Of a stretch of DNA of 64,000 bases, positions 1-8,103 are shown in pieces. Position 1 is the stretch's first letter. Every line of letters starts with the position of its first letter. Under the pieces are notes generated by a model. That model was given only the letters and a program-made list of their open reading frames with translations. It did not search any database and was not told the origin of the DNA. Position numbers and translations under genes: made by a program. This DNA is from Sporolituus thermophilus DSM 23256 (GTDB lineage Bacteria; Bacillota; Negativicutes; Sporomusales; Thermosinaceae). The stretch lies in contig NZ_FNBU01000011.1 in the NCBI RefSeq assembly GCF_900102435.1, positions 1 to 64,000 of the forward strand, in the 5' to 3' direction.

Positions 1-1183
1 CGTAAGAGAAGTCAACCCCAAGTTTGTGAACATAAAACATTGCCACGGCTAATCGTCTTGCTACTGCCGAACAGGCTTTTTTCCAACCGCCTTTCAAATT
101 GCGACGATATATGCCGTAACCCCACTGACCGAGTGGCTCATTGTGCTTTTGAATTAGGGCACTGGCACATTTAACCAAGGCATAATGGATTTCTTGATTT
201 CCCTTTCGTCTGGTTTGGGCTGTGACCTTACCGGCAGATACCTTTAAAGAAGGGTCACATCCGCAATAAGCGGCAACTTGTTTGGCAGTTTTAAATCTGG
301 TAGGCGTAACAATTTGGGAAAGCCAAATAAGTGTAGTTATTTCGCCGATACCAGGGATGGTTAAAAAATGTGCAAACAGCTTTTTGCCGGAAATAGTCCG
401 CCCTTTTCCAATTTCCCAGTTAATTGCTTTTGCAAGCTTTAAAGCCTGTTTGGTATATTCGTGTGCTTTTTCCTTATGGGTATCATAGTCAGCATACATG
501 CTCTTGATGACGCTTTTGACCTCATCAGGAAAACCATCAGGGCAGATATAATCACTGGGGATAAAGTGGCCGTCGCACATATCCTCAATTAACGCTCGGC
601 TTTTGATACTGGTTACGCTATCGATGCTTCCCAGTGTATGGCCGAAACGAAGGATATAGTTATTAATGCGATTGGCAATAGATGTTGCCATTTGCTGGTG
701 AAACTGTCGTTGACGCATTATAATGCGCAATTCCTGTATCTTGTCGCTGATGACAAAGCTTTCTGGCCATAGTCCTGTCATGTTTTGATAAGCAAGAAGT
801 TTTGCATCAAGCTTGTCAGTCTTGCGGCGACTTGGGCTAGCTAGAAGCGGGTTAACTACCGAAGGTGTACCGCCAAAGGCTTTAAGAACAGGAAGATGAT
901 AAGTACCTGTACTTTCGATACTGTAGTGCAGTGGCTCAATATTTAAGACAGTAGGAACTGATTTTGTGCGGATGACATCTACAACCCAGTTTCTGGCCTC
1001 TTTTAATGCCTTCCATGATGTGGGAAAATCACGTTCGTACTTAATTACGTTATAACCTTCTTTTACTAAAACGCATACGGCTATAAATTTAGAATGAGTG
1101 TCAATACCCACACCGTAATCCTTTAAAGCTTGAATTGGTTCTCTGTTACCCCATTCGCTGTCAATGATGCTTTCAGTCAGCAT
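1..1183 (-). CDS. IS110-family transposase (3' end outside window)
   Basis: My reading of the minus strand from an ATG at 1183 (AAAGG about 10 nt upstream) is open to the window edge, so the C-terminus is missing. The product begins MLTESIIDSEWGN. Near the N-terminus is GVGIDTHSKFIAV, then IESTGTYH and RRKTDKLDAKLLAY; these acidic residues fit the DEDD RuvC-like domain of IS110 transposases. Further on, LTIPGIGEITTLI and AAYCGCDPS fit the Transposase_20 domain with the serine used by this family. IS110 elements have no terminal inverted repeats and carry a long non-coding end; one lies directly upstream (1184-1515). The family is certain; the exact subgroup and whether the copy is intact cannot be seen here. 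Confidence 0.92.
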   Translation of the reverse strand, partial: MLTESIIDSEWGNREPIQALKDYGVGIDTHSKFIAVCVLVKEGYNVIKYERDFPTSWKALKEARNWVVDVIRTKSVPTVLNIEPLHYSIESTGTYHLPVLKAFGGTPSVVNPLLASPSRRKTDKLDAKLLAYQNMTGLWPESFVISDKIQELRIIMRQRQFHQQMATSIANRINNYILRFGHTLGSIDSVTSIKSRALIEDMCDGHFIPSDYICPDGFPDEVKSVIKSMYADYDTHKEKAHEYTKQALKLAKAINWEIGKGRTISGKKLFAHFLTIPGIGEITTLIWLSQIVTPTRFKTAKQVAAYCGCDPSLKVSAGKVTAQTRRKGNQEIHYALVKCASALIQKHNEPLGQWGYGIYRRNLKGGWKKACSAVARRLAVAMFYVHKLGVDFSY

Positions 1184-1515
1184 AATATCCCAACCTTTCT
1201 GCTGAAATTAGGCATGATTAATACTGGGTTTCAATACACACAAAACTTGTGTGCACTCAAATCCAGCATTAAAACCGTCCACGTAGCACTGCACCTAACA
1301 TAAAATAGCGGCTAAAGCCTATTACTGTACTAATATTGTCAAAGGGACAATATTGAACAACTCTCCCATTCGTGCTAAAAACTACATGACGTTATCGTCT
1401 TGTCCCAGCCACCAACCTCCTACAGGGCGCTCAAGGCGCCATGGAAAACGCCGTGGTCTGATAAGCTCATCTTAAGATGCGCTTATTTCCGCCATTTAGC
1501 GTACTAAATGGCAGC
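1184..1515 (-). ncRNA. IS110 non-coding end, candidate bridge RNA
   Basis: About 330 bases upstream of the transposase have no gene but are rich in structure. There is an 18-bp imperfect stem at 1224-1266 (arms starting ctggg and ending ccag), a perfect 9-bp stem aatattgtc/gacaatatt at 1332-1354, and a perfect 8-bp stem gccattta/taaatggc at 1492-1513. IS110-group elements encode a bridge RNA with target- and donor-binding loops in the non-coding end upstream of the transposase. Position and structure fit; the element boundary and guide loops were not identified, so this is inference. Confidence 0.45.
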
Positions 1516-1542
1516 ATAAACACACCTTAACACACCTTAGCC

Positions 1543-1743
1543 TTAGTCTTTAATGTCATAAAACGCAGTCCAATGAAAATTTAAAGCGTTAGCAATTCTT
1601 TTGGCTACAGCGATACTTGGATTGCGAAAACCAGTTTCAATGTTGCAATAATGATTTTGAGAAATGGAAGCCTGGATAGCGACTTGTTTCTGCGACAGTC
1701 CGCTTTTTTTGCGAAGTTGGATCAGCCAATGACGCACGTTCAT
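1543..1743 (-). CDS. small XRE-family HTH regulator
   Basis: A 66-residue helix-turn-helix protein, MNVRHWLIQLRKKSGLSQ onward. The core GLSQKQVAIQASISQNHYCNIE followed by RNPSIAVAKRIANALN is a full XRE/Cro (HTH_3) domain with nothing else attached. I chose the ATG at 1743 because the extra 11 residues from 1776 are not part of the fold; neither start has a strong ribosome binding site. It lies between the IS110 non-coding end and a decayed region and has no operon partner. Such lone proteins are usually autoregulators from mobile or toxin-antitoxin modules; its target is unknown. Confidence 0.7.
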   Translation of the reverse strand: MNVRHWLIQLRKKSGLSQKQVAIQASISQNHYCNIETGFRNPSIAVAKRIANALNFHWTAFYDIKD

Positions 1744-1815
1744 CACCGCCCGAAATCTAATCTCGTAACGTAACATTCAATCATAACGGATTTTTCAACG
1801 GGTGATGAAAAAAGA

Positions 1816-1834
1816 CCTTTCATTTATTGAAAGG
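1816..1834 (-). terminator. possible intrinsic terminator
   Basis: A perfect stem cctttca/tgaaagg is followed on the minus strand by TCTTTTTTC. It could end transcripts coming from the right, where the nearest recognised gene is the reductase ending at 2373. Confidence 0.5.
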
Positions 1835-1893
1835 CCAGAAAGGAAGTAAAAAAATTGCATAAAAAAATAGAGGGCTAATGTTTTTGTTGGCTC

Positions 1894-2049
1894 TCATGGG
1901 AGGAAAATCAAGCCCGCCAGCAGGGTAAAGTAAGGAAGAGTCTGATGTTCGTTAAATTCGTGAACCATGAGTAGTGCAATATCGGTCGCGGCCAATATGA
2001 AAACCACTGTTGTAAGAAGCCTGTACACTCTCGCCGACCTCGCCGCCAT
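1894..2049 (-). CDS. possible 51-residue membrane peptide (doubtful)
   Basis: An ATG-initiated reading MAARSARVYRLLTTVVFILA ends FTLLAGLIFLP and would make two short hydrophobic segments. No good ribosome binding site is seen and the region around it is decayed, so it may be chance. Apart from this and the terminator-like stem at 1816-1834, I see nothing convincing between the XRE gene and the thiolase stub. Confidence 0.2.
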   Translation of the reverse strand: MAARSARVYRLLTTVVFILAATDIALLMVHEFNEHQTLPYFTLLAGLIFLP

Positions 2050-2135
2050 GCGTCAATTTTTGACATAATATTAAACATAATGTTAATTCGTCAGATGAAT
2101 CACCTTATCCTTTCTGCTCTGAATCTAGCGGTATC

Positions 2136-2231
2136 ATGTTGCGGCGGCGCGCAGCCCGCTATGGCTTAGCTACGTTGTGCATAGCCGGCGGCCAGGGCAG
2201 CGCCGTGATTATCGAAAACCTTGCCGTCTGA
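2136..2231 (+). pseudogene. thiolase C-terminal stub
   Basis: On the plus strand 31 codons encode [20 protein letters not shown] and then [11 protein letters not shown] before a TGA. The [16 protein letters not shown] pattern is the conserved C-terminal end of acetyl-CoA acetyltransferase-type thiolases, including the active-site cysteine region. The reading ahead of it does not match the usual NVNGGAIALGHP segment, so the rest of the gene is gone. The stub is followed directly by its own terminator at 2259-2297. It marks a deletion or rearrangement next to the IS110 element. Confidence 0.6.
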
Positions 2232-2258
2232 GGCATCGGCTAATTTGCCAACATATGC

Positions 2259-2297
2259 AAAGGGCACGTTGCCACATAGGCTTAGTGCCCTTTTTTT
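2259..2297 (+). terminator. intrinsic terminator behind the thiolase stub
   Basis: The stem aaagggcac/gtgcccttt is followed by a T7 run on the plus strand. No functional plus-strand gene precedes it, so it is probably the old terminator of the lost thiolase operon. Confidence 0.75.
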
Positions 2298-2372
2298 CAC
2301 AGTTCGTCACAAGAACGGTTATTGTAAAAAATATCGCTTTCCTACATTAAATAAGTCAATTTTTTAAATAAG

Positions 2373-3071
2373 TCAAGCATGACCCCCTGTCTTTTTCAAT
2401 CTTGCCCGCACTGCCCGCACGATTTCCCGGGCGAACGGCCCCAGGTCATCGTCGGCGTAGGCCTTGAGAATGCCGGCGGCCACCTGGCGAACGGCGCTTT
2501 TGATAATCACTGGATCGGTAATGCCTTTCTGGCGGAGCTGTTCTTCCAGCATAACTCCCGCTTCGAGGGCTCTTTCGCCGGCCGCGGTATTGATGAAGGT
2601 CACCAAATCGGCTTTGCCGACCAACAGCGTCCCTACCGGTTCAAAAATCTGCCGCGCCAGCGGCACCAGTTCCGGCGGCCGATCATTGATGATGATCACC
2701 GGATCTTGGCCCAGGGCCATTTCACCGGCATGGCCGACAAACTTGACGCCGATGCAGCGAATGTGTTTGGCCGCCGTTTCCTCCAGCACGTGCTGGGCTA
2801 CATTGGTGGCTATATTGATGACGTTGAGGTCTTTCTTTATGCTGTTAAATTCCTTGATGCAGCTGATGACCTCCCGATCGGGCACCGCCAAAATAACCGT
2901 TCCCAGATCGGCCAGTTCGCCCATCTCATCCACCGTCGCGACGCCGAGTTCGGCCCGCACGGCCTGCAGCCGCTCGGTGTTATGGTCAAAAAGGCGCAGC
3001 TCCACATGCTTGGCCAATCTGGCGGCCAGCACCTTGCCCATCCTACCTACGCCGACTAACCCAATCCGCAC
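2373..3071 (-). CDS. ProC-like NAD(P)-binding reductase
   Basis: A 232-residue Rossmann protein that starts MRIGLVGVGRMGKVLAARLA, with the GxGxxG dinucleotide motif. It resembles pyrroline-5-carboxylate reductase and F420-dependent NADP reductase-like proteins but is shorter than ProC (about 270 residues). The GTG start at 3071 has AGGTGG about 8 nt upstream. The family reduces cyclic imines or similar C=N compounds with NAD(P)H. It follows the lysine-riboswitch operon in the same direction across a 260-bp repeat-filled gap, so co-transcription is possible but not certain. If linked, it could reduce the imine formed by the upstream amine dehydrogenase; that is inference. Confidence 0.7.
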   Translation of the reverse strand: MRIGLVGVGRMGKVLAARLAKHVELRLFDHNTERLQAVRAELGVATVDEMGELADLGTVILAVPDREVISCIKEFNSIKKDLNVINIATNVAQHVLEETAAKHIRCIGVKFVGHAGEMALGQDPVIIINDRPPELVPLARQIFEPVGTLLVGKADLVTFINTAAGERALEAGVMLEEQLRQKGITDPVIIKSAVRQVAAGILKAYADDDLGPFAREIVRAVRARLKKTGGHA

Positions 3072-3181
3072 GTTTTCACCACCTACGACAGCTTTTTTAA
3101 CCTGGGTTTAACCACTGATGTTTAACCGTAGAGATATTCATGCCAATAAATCGGCATCGCAAACCCAGGAAAACCGGTATT

Positions 3182-3335
3182 GAACCGCGGAGAACACGGA
3201 GCGTGCGATATACATCGCACTTTAGATTTTTAAATAATTTCTCCGCGTCCTCAGCGGTTCAATATATAACCTTCCGCGACAATAGTCGCGCGCGTATCCC
3301 TTCGCGTTCTTCGCGCACTTCGCGGTTTTTCCCTC
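3182..3335. repeat. dispersed nested-palindrome repeat, copy 1
   Basis: The arms gaaccgcggagaacacggag (3182-3201) and ctccgcgtcctcagcggttc (3241-3260) pair at 17 of 20 positions, with an inner gtgcgat/atcgcac stem. A second half-element (3271-3335) with cgcgacaatagtcgcg and a cgcgaagaacgcgaaggg-type arm follows. Related copies lie at 11786-11881, 29936-29995 and, as a fragment, 10044-10072. Confidence 0.65.
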
Positions 3336-3338
3336 CCC

Positions 3339-4463
3339 CTACCCCGACGCTTTAATATATTCGGCAACGCGCTTGCCGGTGACAGGGGCCAGGGCGATGC
3401 CGTCGCCTTCGTGCCCGGCGGCCATGATGAGACCGGGAAGTTCGGGCAGCGGCCCTAAAATCGGCAGCCCGGTAGGCGTATGGGGACGAAGACCGGCAAA
3501 GGAGCGGATGATATTAACCCCCGCAAGCGCGGGCAAAATCCGGGTCACATGGCTGGCCACCGCTGCTAAGCCCTCAAGCGTTGTCCGGCGGTCAAAGCCG
3601 ACAAACTCGCGCGTGCTGCCGAGCAGCAGGCCGCCGGTAGCCGCCTGCTCCACCGCCAGCCCCACGCCCAGCCGGTGGTGGCGGCTTCTCTGGTCAAGAT
3701 CCTGGGGCCGGTATTTGGCCGTGAGGTAGCAGGCGCACAAGAGCACATGGCTAAGCATGGGCGGCAGCGGCTCGCTGACCAGGATTTGGCCGCGCCGCGG
3801 CGTGATGGGCAGATCCACGCCGTAGGGCTTTACCAGCGCCGGCGCCCACACCCCGGCCGCGTTAACCACCACATCGGCGGACAATCGTTCTCCCTTGGCC
3901 GTTATCACGCCGCGCACCCGCCCCTGCTCAACGATAAGCCCGGCCGCTTCCACGCCGCTATGAATCGCCGCCCCCAACCGCCGCGCCGCCTGGCTGAAGC
4001 CCTGGGCCACCAGGATGGGATTGACCTGGGCATCAACCGGCGAAAAAGTCGCCCCCCACAAATCGGCGGCTAGGAGCGGCTCGCGCCGGCGGGCCTCGCC
4101 AATAGGCAACATCTCCACGGCCAGGCCGGCGGTGCGCTGTTTGGCGACAACCTCGGCCATCAGTCCGGCCTGGATCTCATCCTCAATAACAATCATGCCG
4201 CCGCAGGGCCGATATTCCAAATCAAATTCTAATTCTTCACTCAACGTGCGGTACAAGGCGGCGCTTTCCAGCGCCAGCGCCAGGTGCGGCCCGACTGTTT
4301 TCGACTGCATGATGATAAAGCCGTCGCACGCCCCCGAAGTGCCGCCGGCGATCGTTTCCCGTTCCAGGAGCGTCACCTTGTGGCCCGCTTTGGCGGCATA
4401 ATAAGCGCAGGCCGTGCCGATTACGCCGCCGCCAATCACGACAACATTTGCGCGGCTAGTCAT
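3339..4463 (-). CDS. FAD-dependent amino-acid/amine dehydrogenase subunit (DAO family)
   Basis: A flavoprotein of about 374 residues that starts MTSRANVVVIGGGVIGTACA with the FAD-binding GGGVIG motif. Its second FAD-contact region VVNAAGVWAP and C-terminal GLRPHTPTGLPILGP are typical of the D-amino-acid oxidase/glycine oxidase superfamily. It matches the catalytic subunit of HcnC, opine-oxidase B and D-hydroxyproline dehydrogenase complexes. The ATG at 4463 has GGAGGTG upstream and overlaps the stop of the ferredoxin-type gene, so the two are translationally coupled. With the next three genes it forms a membrane-associated or soluble heteromultimer that passes electrons through Fe-S and a second FAD. 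The substrate is not visible in the sequence; the lysine riboswitch at the operon head points to a lysine-derived amine. Confidence 0.82.
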   Translation of the reverse strand: MTSRANVVVIGGGVIGTACAYYAAKAGHKVTLLERETIAGGTSGACDGFIIMQSKTVGPHLALALESAALYRTLSEELEFDLEYRPCGGMIVIEDEIQAGLMAEVVAKQRTAGLAVEMLPIGEARRREPLLAADLWGATFSPVDAQVNPILVAQGFSQAARRLGAAIHSGVEAAGLIVEQGRVRGVITAKGERLSADVVVNAAGVWAPALVKPYGVDLPITPRRGQILVSEPLPPMLSHVLLCACYLTAKYRPQDLDQRSRHHRLGVGLAVEQAATGGLLLGSTREFVGFDRRTTLEGLAAVASHVTRILPALAGVNIIRSFAGLRPHTPTGLPILGPLPELPGLIMAAGHEGDGIALAPVTGKRVAEYIKASG

Positions 4464-5220
4464 CAGCCTCACCTCCCGTGAGCGCGCCGAGCGGCAGCGT
4501 CCGCACCGGCGGCCGCGTCGTAGCCGGCAGAATGTCGGCTACCGTTTGCCCCGTCTCTTCGGCGATGATGCGGCTGACCAGCCGCCGGCACGTCCGCCCC
4601 TGACACAGGCCCATACCGGTGCGCGTGCGGAGTTTGACCGCCGCTACCGTGCGGGCGCCGTCCCGCACCGCCTGGCGCACTTCCTGTTCGGTCACCTCGT
4701 TGCAGCGGCACACCAACACCTCGTCTTTTTCCATCCGGCGCAAATTGCGCACATCATGCACATACGCCTTCGGCACGGCCAGGGTAATCACCGTCGTGCC
4801 GTCATTACGGGGCGACCGGTCGACCTTCACCACCCGCCCCTGGCAAACCGGTCTGCCGCTCCGGTCAAGGCCGCGTACCAACTCACCCTCGTCCGGCAGG
4901 GGCAGATATTCATAAGGCATGGTAATCAGCGCCTCGTCCGCGCTATAGGCGGCATTGACGACAAAGATGGCCAGGCCGGGGCAGCGGCTGACGCACACGC
5001 CGCAGCCCTTGCATTTTTCCTGATCGAGGACCGGCAAAGCGGTAATATCGCCGCCGACGGTAATCGCCCCGAACGGACAGGCCTTCTCACAAGGGTTGCA
5101 GGGAATTTCCTGCACGCACTCGATGACCGCCACCGGACCACGCGCCAGGCGGTCGGCGGCAGGCAGCACCCGCTTCAGCTCCGCGGCGCTCAGCATCCCC
5201 GTATATTTTACTCCGTCCAT
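4456..5220 (-). CDS. ferredoxin plus BFD-like [2Fe-2S] subunit of the dehydrogenase
   Basis: A protein of about 254 residues with three iron-sulfur sites. Near residues 45-55 is CNPCEKACP and near 75-86 is CKGCGVCVSRCP, together a two-[4Fe-4S] ferredoxin. The C-terminal part has CRCNEVTEQEV and TGMGLCQGRTC, a BFD-like [2Fe-2S] domain. I start it at the ATG at 5220 (MDGVKYTG), behind GGAGGCGG, rather than at the earlier start. It overlaps both neighbours and is the electron-transfer link between the two flavin subunits. Fusing a bacterial ferredoxin to the BFD domain is an anaerobe-style form of the HcnABC/opine-oxidase complex. Confidence 0.82.
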   Translation of the reverse strand: MDGVKYTGMLSAAELKRVLPAADRLARGPVAVIECVQEIPCNPCEKACPFGAITVGGDITALPVLDQEKCKGCGVCVSRCPGLAIFVVNAAYSADEALITMPYEYLPLPDEGELVRGLDRSGRPVCQGRVVKVDRSPRNDGTTVITLAVPKAYVHDVRNLRRMEKDEVLVCRCNEVTEQEVRQAVRDGARTVAAVKLRTRTGMGLCQGRTCRRLVSRIIAEETGQTVADILPATTRPPVRTLPLGALTGGEADD

Positions 5221-6314
5221 GCCACGGCCGCCTCCTTCCACCGGGCGATAATCTCGGCTTTCGCCGTCCGCCGTGCCAGCCCGAACGGACCTAAGCGCAG
5301 CGCGTCAATGCGCCGGCGCACCGCATCCTTGGCGGCTTCGGCTGCCGTTTCGTCGGTCAGGCCCAGCGCCTGGGCCACGGCGATGCCGGCCAGGCGCCCT
5401 TCCTCCATCGCCGTGCTGGCTTCCTCCACGCCGGTAATATCGCCGGCGACATAGAGCCAGTCGAGCGAGGTCCGCATGTTGTCATCATGGAGCGGCACAT
5501 GTCCGCCCAGGCGGGGTGAAAAATGGAATTGACAGCCGGCCATCCAGGCCAGCTCGGCCAGCGGGGTCAGCCCTACCGCCAGCCCGACCGTGTCCACGGC
5601 CAAGACTCTCTCACTGCCGGGGATAATGCGGCCTTGTTCGTCCAGCCGGCCCAGCGCGACGCCGGCGACCTCCTCGTCCCCAAAGGCGCGGGTAATGGTC
5701 GTCCCGACCAGGATCGGCACCCCGGCTCGGCGGATTTTGGCGGCATGAACCCCGTAGCCGCCAATCTGGGGCATGGCCTCCACCACGGCGACTACTTGGG
5801 CGCCGGCCTGCAGCAGTTGGTAGGCGACAATCAGGCCCACATTGCCGGAGCCGAGCATGATCACTCGCCTGCCGGGCAGCACGCGATGGACATTGATCAT
5901 GGTCTGAATGGCGCCGGCGCCCATGACGCCAGGCAGCGTCGAGCCGGGAAAGGCCACGGCGTTTTCCGACGCCCCGGTGGCGAGGATGATTTTCGCTGCC
6001 GAAACTACCACCCGTTCCCCGCGGCGCAAAACGGCCGCCTGCCGGTCAAACAGGCCCCAGACCACGCTGTCCAGCCACACTTCGACGCCGCATGCCGCCG
6101 CCTCGGCCAGCAGCGTTTCGCCGATAACGTAGCCGCGTACACCGGCTTTATGCTCATGGGAGCCAAAAAATTTGTGGATCTGCTTAAACAGCTGCCCGCC
6201 GGGGCGGCTGTTTTCATCAATCACCAAGGTGCGGGCGCCCCGTTTGGCCGCCTCAATGCCGGCGGCCAGCCCCGCCGGCCCGGCGCCGACTACCACGACA
6301 TCAAATTGGGCCAT
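5208..6314 (-). CDS. NAD(P)/FAD-dependent oxidoreductase subunit (HcnB/OoxA-like)
   Basis: A 368-residue two-dinucleotide-binding flavoprotein. It opens MAQFDVVVVGAGPAGLAAGI, has PGGQLFKQIHKFFGS after the first fold, and a second GxGxxG, VIMLGSGNVGLIVAYQLLQA, in the middle. LYVAGDITGVEEASTAMEEG near residue 300 is the flavin-site GD motif. It corresponds to the alpha subunit of HcnABC, opine oxidase and hydroxyproline dehydrogenase complexes. It overlaps the 2Fe-2S gene by 14 nt and the ferredoxin gene by 13 nt, so the complex is made from a tightly coupled unit. Confidence 0.85.
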   Translation of the reverse strand: MAQFDVVVVGAGPAGLAAGIEAAKRGARTLVIDENSRPGGQLFKQIHKFFGSHEHKAGVRGYVIGETLLAEAAACGVEVWLDSVVWGLFDRQAAVLRRGERVVVSAAKIILATGASENAVAFPGSTLPGVMGAGAIQTMINVHRVLPGRRVIMLGSGNVGLIVAYQLLQAGAQVVAVVEAMPQIGGYGVHAAKIRRAGVPILVGTTITRAFGDEEVAGVALGRLDEQGRIIPGSERVLAVDTVGLAVGLTPLAELAWMAGCQFHFSPRLGGHVPLHDDNMRTSLDWLYVAGDITGVEEASTAMEEGRLAGIAVAQALGLTDETAAEAAKDAVRRRIDALRLGPFGLARRTAKAEIIARWKEAAVAWTE

Positions 6315-6618
6315 CGCCGCCCTCCTCCCTACAGTTCGAAGTAATAACCATGCCGGCCCGCACCGGTGTGACGCAGGTGCGGACGTTCGGCACCCCGTCC
6401 ACCGTCATGATGCAGTCGGTGCAGCGGCCGATCCCGCAAAACAAGCCCCGCGGCTCGTGCCGTTTCGGCGTCCGGCGGAAAAAGCGGCGGCCATGGGCCA
6501 AAAGGGCGGCGGCGATGGGCTCGCCTTCCACCGCCAGCAGCTGCTCGCCGTCTACGGTGATTGTCACCAGGCGGCCGGCCTGACGGTCGCCCAGTACCGG
6601 ATGATGATCTATGCGCAT
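6301..6618 (-). CDS. small [2Fe-2S] subunit (HcnA/OoxC-like)
   Basis: A 105-residue protein with VTITVDGEQLLAVEGEPIAA, then GLFCGIGRCTDCIMTVDG and RTCVTPV. These are the four cysteines of a plant-type [2Fe-2S] ferredoxin fold as found in the small subunit of HcnABC and opine/hydroxyproline dehydrogenases. The ATG has GGGGGAA about 7 nt upstream and lies 3 nt beyond the livF stop. That spacing ties the dehydrogenase genes to the transporter genes. Confidence 0.82.
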   Translation of the reverse strand: MRIDHHPVLGDRQAGRLVTITVDGEQLLAVEGEPIAAALLAHGRRFFRRTPKRHEPRGLFCGIGRCTDCIMTVDGVPNVRTCVTPVRAGMVITSNCREEGGDGPI

Positions 6619-6621
6619 TGG

Positions 6622-7323
6622 CTATTCCCCCAAATAGGCGCGGCGCACCTCATCATTATCGGCCAGGTCGGCGGCGCTGCCGGTCAAAACGACGCTCCCG
6701 GTTTCCAGCACATAGCCGCGGTCGGCTATCGACAGTGCCATCCGCGCGTTTTGTTCCACCAGTAAAATAGTCGTACCCATACTGTTGATGTCCAAAATGG
6801 TCTGGAAAATTTGCCGCACCAAAAGCGGCGCCAGGCCCATCGACGGCTCGTCTAGCAGCAGCAGTTTGGGGCGGCTCATCAGGCCCCGGCCCATGGCCAG
6901 CATTTGCTGCTCGCCGCCGGACAGCGTTCCCGCCGCCTGATGCCGCCGCTCGGCCAGCCGGGGAAACATCTCATAGACTTTGGCCAGGTCCCGCTGCACA
7001 TCCTTGTCTTGGCGCGAGTACGCGCCGAGAATAAGGTTGTCGGCCACGCTGAGGCGGGGAAAGACCCGCCGCCCCTCAGGCACGAGGGCGATCCCGCGCC
7101 GCACGATGCCGGCCGTGGACGCACTCGTGATGTCGTCGTCCTGAAAGCGGATGGTGCCGGTGCGGCTGCGCAGCAGCCCGACAATGGTCTTAAGAATGGT
7201 GGTTTTGCCGGCGCCGTTGGCGCCGATAATGGTGACGATTTCGCCTTCTTCGACCGTCAGGCTGATGTCGCGGATGGCATGGATATTGCCGTAATAAACA
7301 TTAATGCCGTCGATGCTTAACAA
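6622..7323 (-). CDS. livF: Liv-type ABC transporter ATPase LivF
   Basis: A 233-residue ATPase read from a TTG at 7323 that has GGAGGTG 9 nt upstream; the longer reading to 7440 would run deep into livG and adds nothing homologous. Walker A is GANGAGKTT, the signature is LSGGEQQMLAMGR, and Walker B is LLLLDEPSMGLAP. Length and the MGLAP box fit LivF, the second ATPase of branched-chain-type amino-acid importers. It overlaps livG by 23 nt and is followed at once by the dehydrogenase genes. The substrate is set by LivJ and is unlikely to be simply leucine given the lysine riboswitch. Confidence 0.93.
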   Translation of the reverse strand: MLSIDGINVYYGNIHAIRDISLTVEEGEIVTIIGANGAGKTTILKTIVGLLRSRTGTIRFQDDDITSASTAGIVRRGIALVPEGRRVFPRLSVADNLILGAYSRQDKDVQRDLAKVYEMFPRLAERRHQAAGTLSGGEQQMLAMGRGLMSRPKLLLLDEPSMGLAPLLVRQIFQTILDINSMGTTILLVEQNARMALSIADRGYVLETGSVVLTGSAADLADNDEVRRAYLGE

Positions 7324-8086
7324 GCGAATCCACCTCCGGTCCAATGTAGGCTTCGACAACCTTGGGGTTATGACGCACTTCGTGCGGCCGGCCTTCGGCA
7401 ATTTTTTCACCATGGTCGAACACGACGACCCGCTCGGCAATATTCATGACCAGCCGCATTTGGTGTTCAATAAGCAGGATGGTGAGTCCCCGCTCTTTGA
7501 GCCGGGCGATTAGCTTTAAAAGTTCGTCCACTTCCCTGGGGTTCATGCCGGCGGCAGGCTCATCAAGCAGGATAAGTTCTGGCTCGCTGGCTAGGGCCCG
7601 GGCGATTTCCAGCCGGCGCTGGGCGCCGTAGGGCAGATTTTTAGCCATTAGATTGCGGTAAGGCGTGAGACCGACAAACTCTAGTAGCTCCCGGGCCATC
7701 TCCTCATTGCGCCGCTCTTCTTCTTTCAGGCGGGCCGAGTGGATGAGGCCGTCCCAAAGGCCCGAACGGCCCCGGCTGTACCGGCCGACAATAAGATTGT
7801 CCCGGGCCGTAAGGTTGGGGAACAAACGGATATTCTGGAACGTACGGGCCATGCCGCGCCGCGTGATGTCATGGGCCTCCACCTTCGTCACGTCTTCGTC
7901 CTTAAAGATAATGCGCCCCGACGTAGCCGGCATAATGCCGCTGACAACATTGAAAAAAGTGGTTTTACCCGAGCCATTGGGGCCGATGATGGCCACCACC
8001 TCGCCGGTGTCAATGTGAAAATCGACATTGTTTACTGCCCGCAGGCCGCCAAAGGTCTTGCACAGCTTTTCGGTTTTCAGCAGCAT
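7301..8086 (-). CDS. livG: Liv-type ABC transporter ATPase LivG
   Basis: A 261-residue ATPase: Walker A GPNGSGKTTFFNV, signature LPYGAQRRLEIARAL, Walker B LILLDEPAAGMNP, and a C-terminal extension typical of LivG. The ATG follows AAAGGAGG. It pairs with LivF on the cytoplasmic face of the LivHM permease and energises import of the substrate bound by LivJ. Confidence 0.93.
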   Translation of the reverse strand: MLLKTEKLCKTFGGLRAVNNVDFHIDTGEVVAIIGPNGSGKTTFFNVVSGIMPATSGRIIFKDEDVTKVEAHDITRRGMARTFQNIRLFPNLTARDNLIVGRYSRGRSGLWDGLIHSARLKEEERRNEEMARELLEFVGLTPYRNLMAKNLPYGAQRRLEIARALASEPELILLDEPAAGMNPREVDELLKLIARLKERGLTILLIEHQMRLVMNIAERVVVFDHGEKIAEGRPHEVRHNPKVVEAYIGPEVDSLVKHRRH

Positions 8087-8103
8087 GGCGTTTCCTCCTT
8101 TCT

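Noticed and set aside
2156-2265. Minus-strand reading [17 protein letters not shown] in the same place
   Set aside because: It is the complement of the thiolase tail; the plus-strand reading matches a known conserved end.
2095-2300. Possible riboswitch with terminator on the plus strand
   Set aside because: The sequence before the terminator is the thiolase coding tail, and no plus-strand gene follows.
2379-3059. Long plus-strand open frames opposite the ProC-like gene
   Set aside because: They mirror a well-matched minus-strand gene; GC-rich DNA gives long antisense frames throughout this window.
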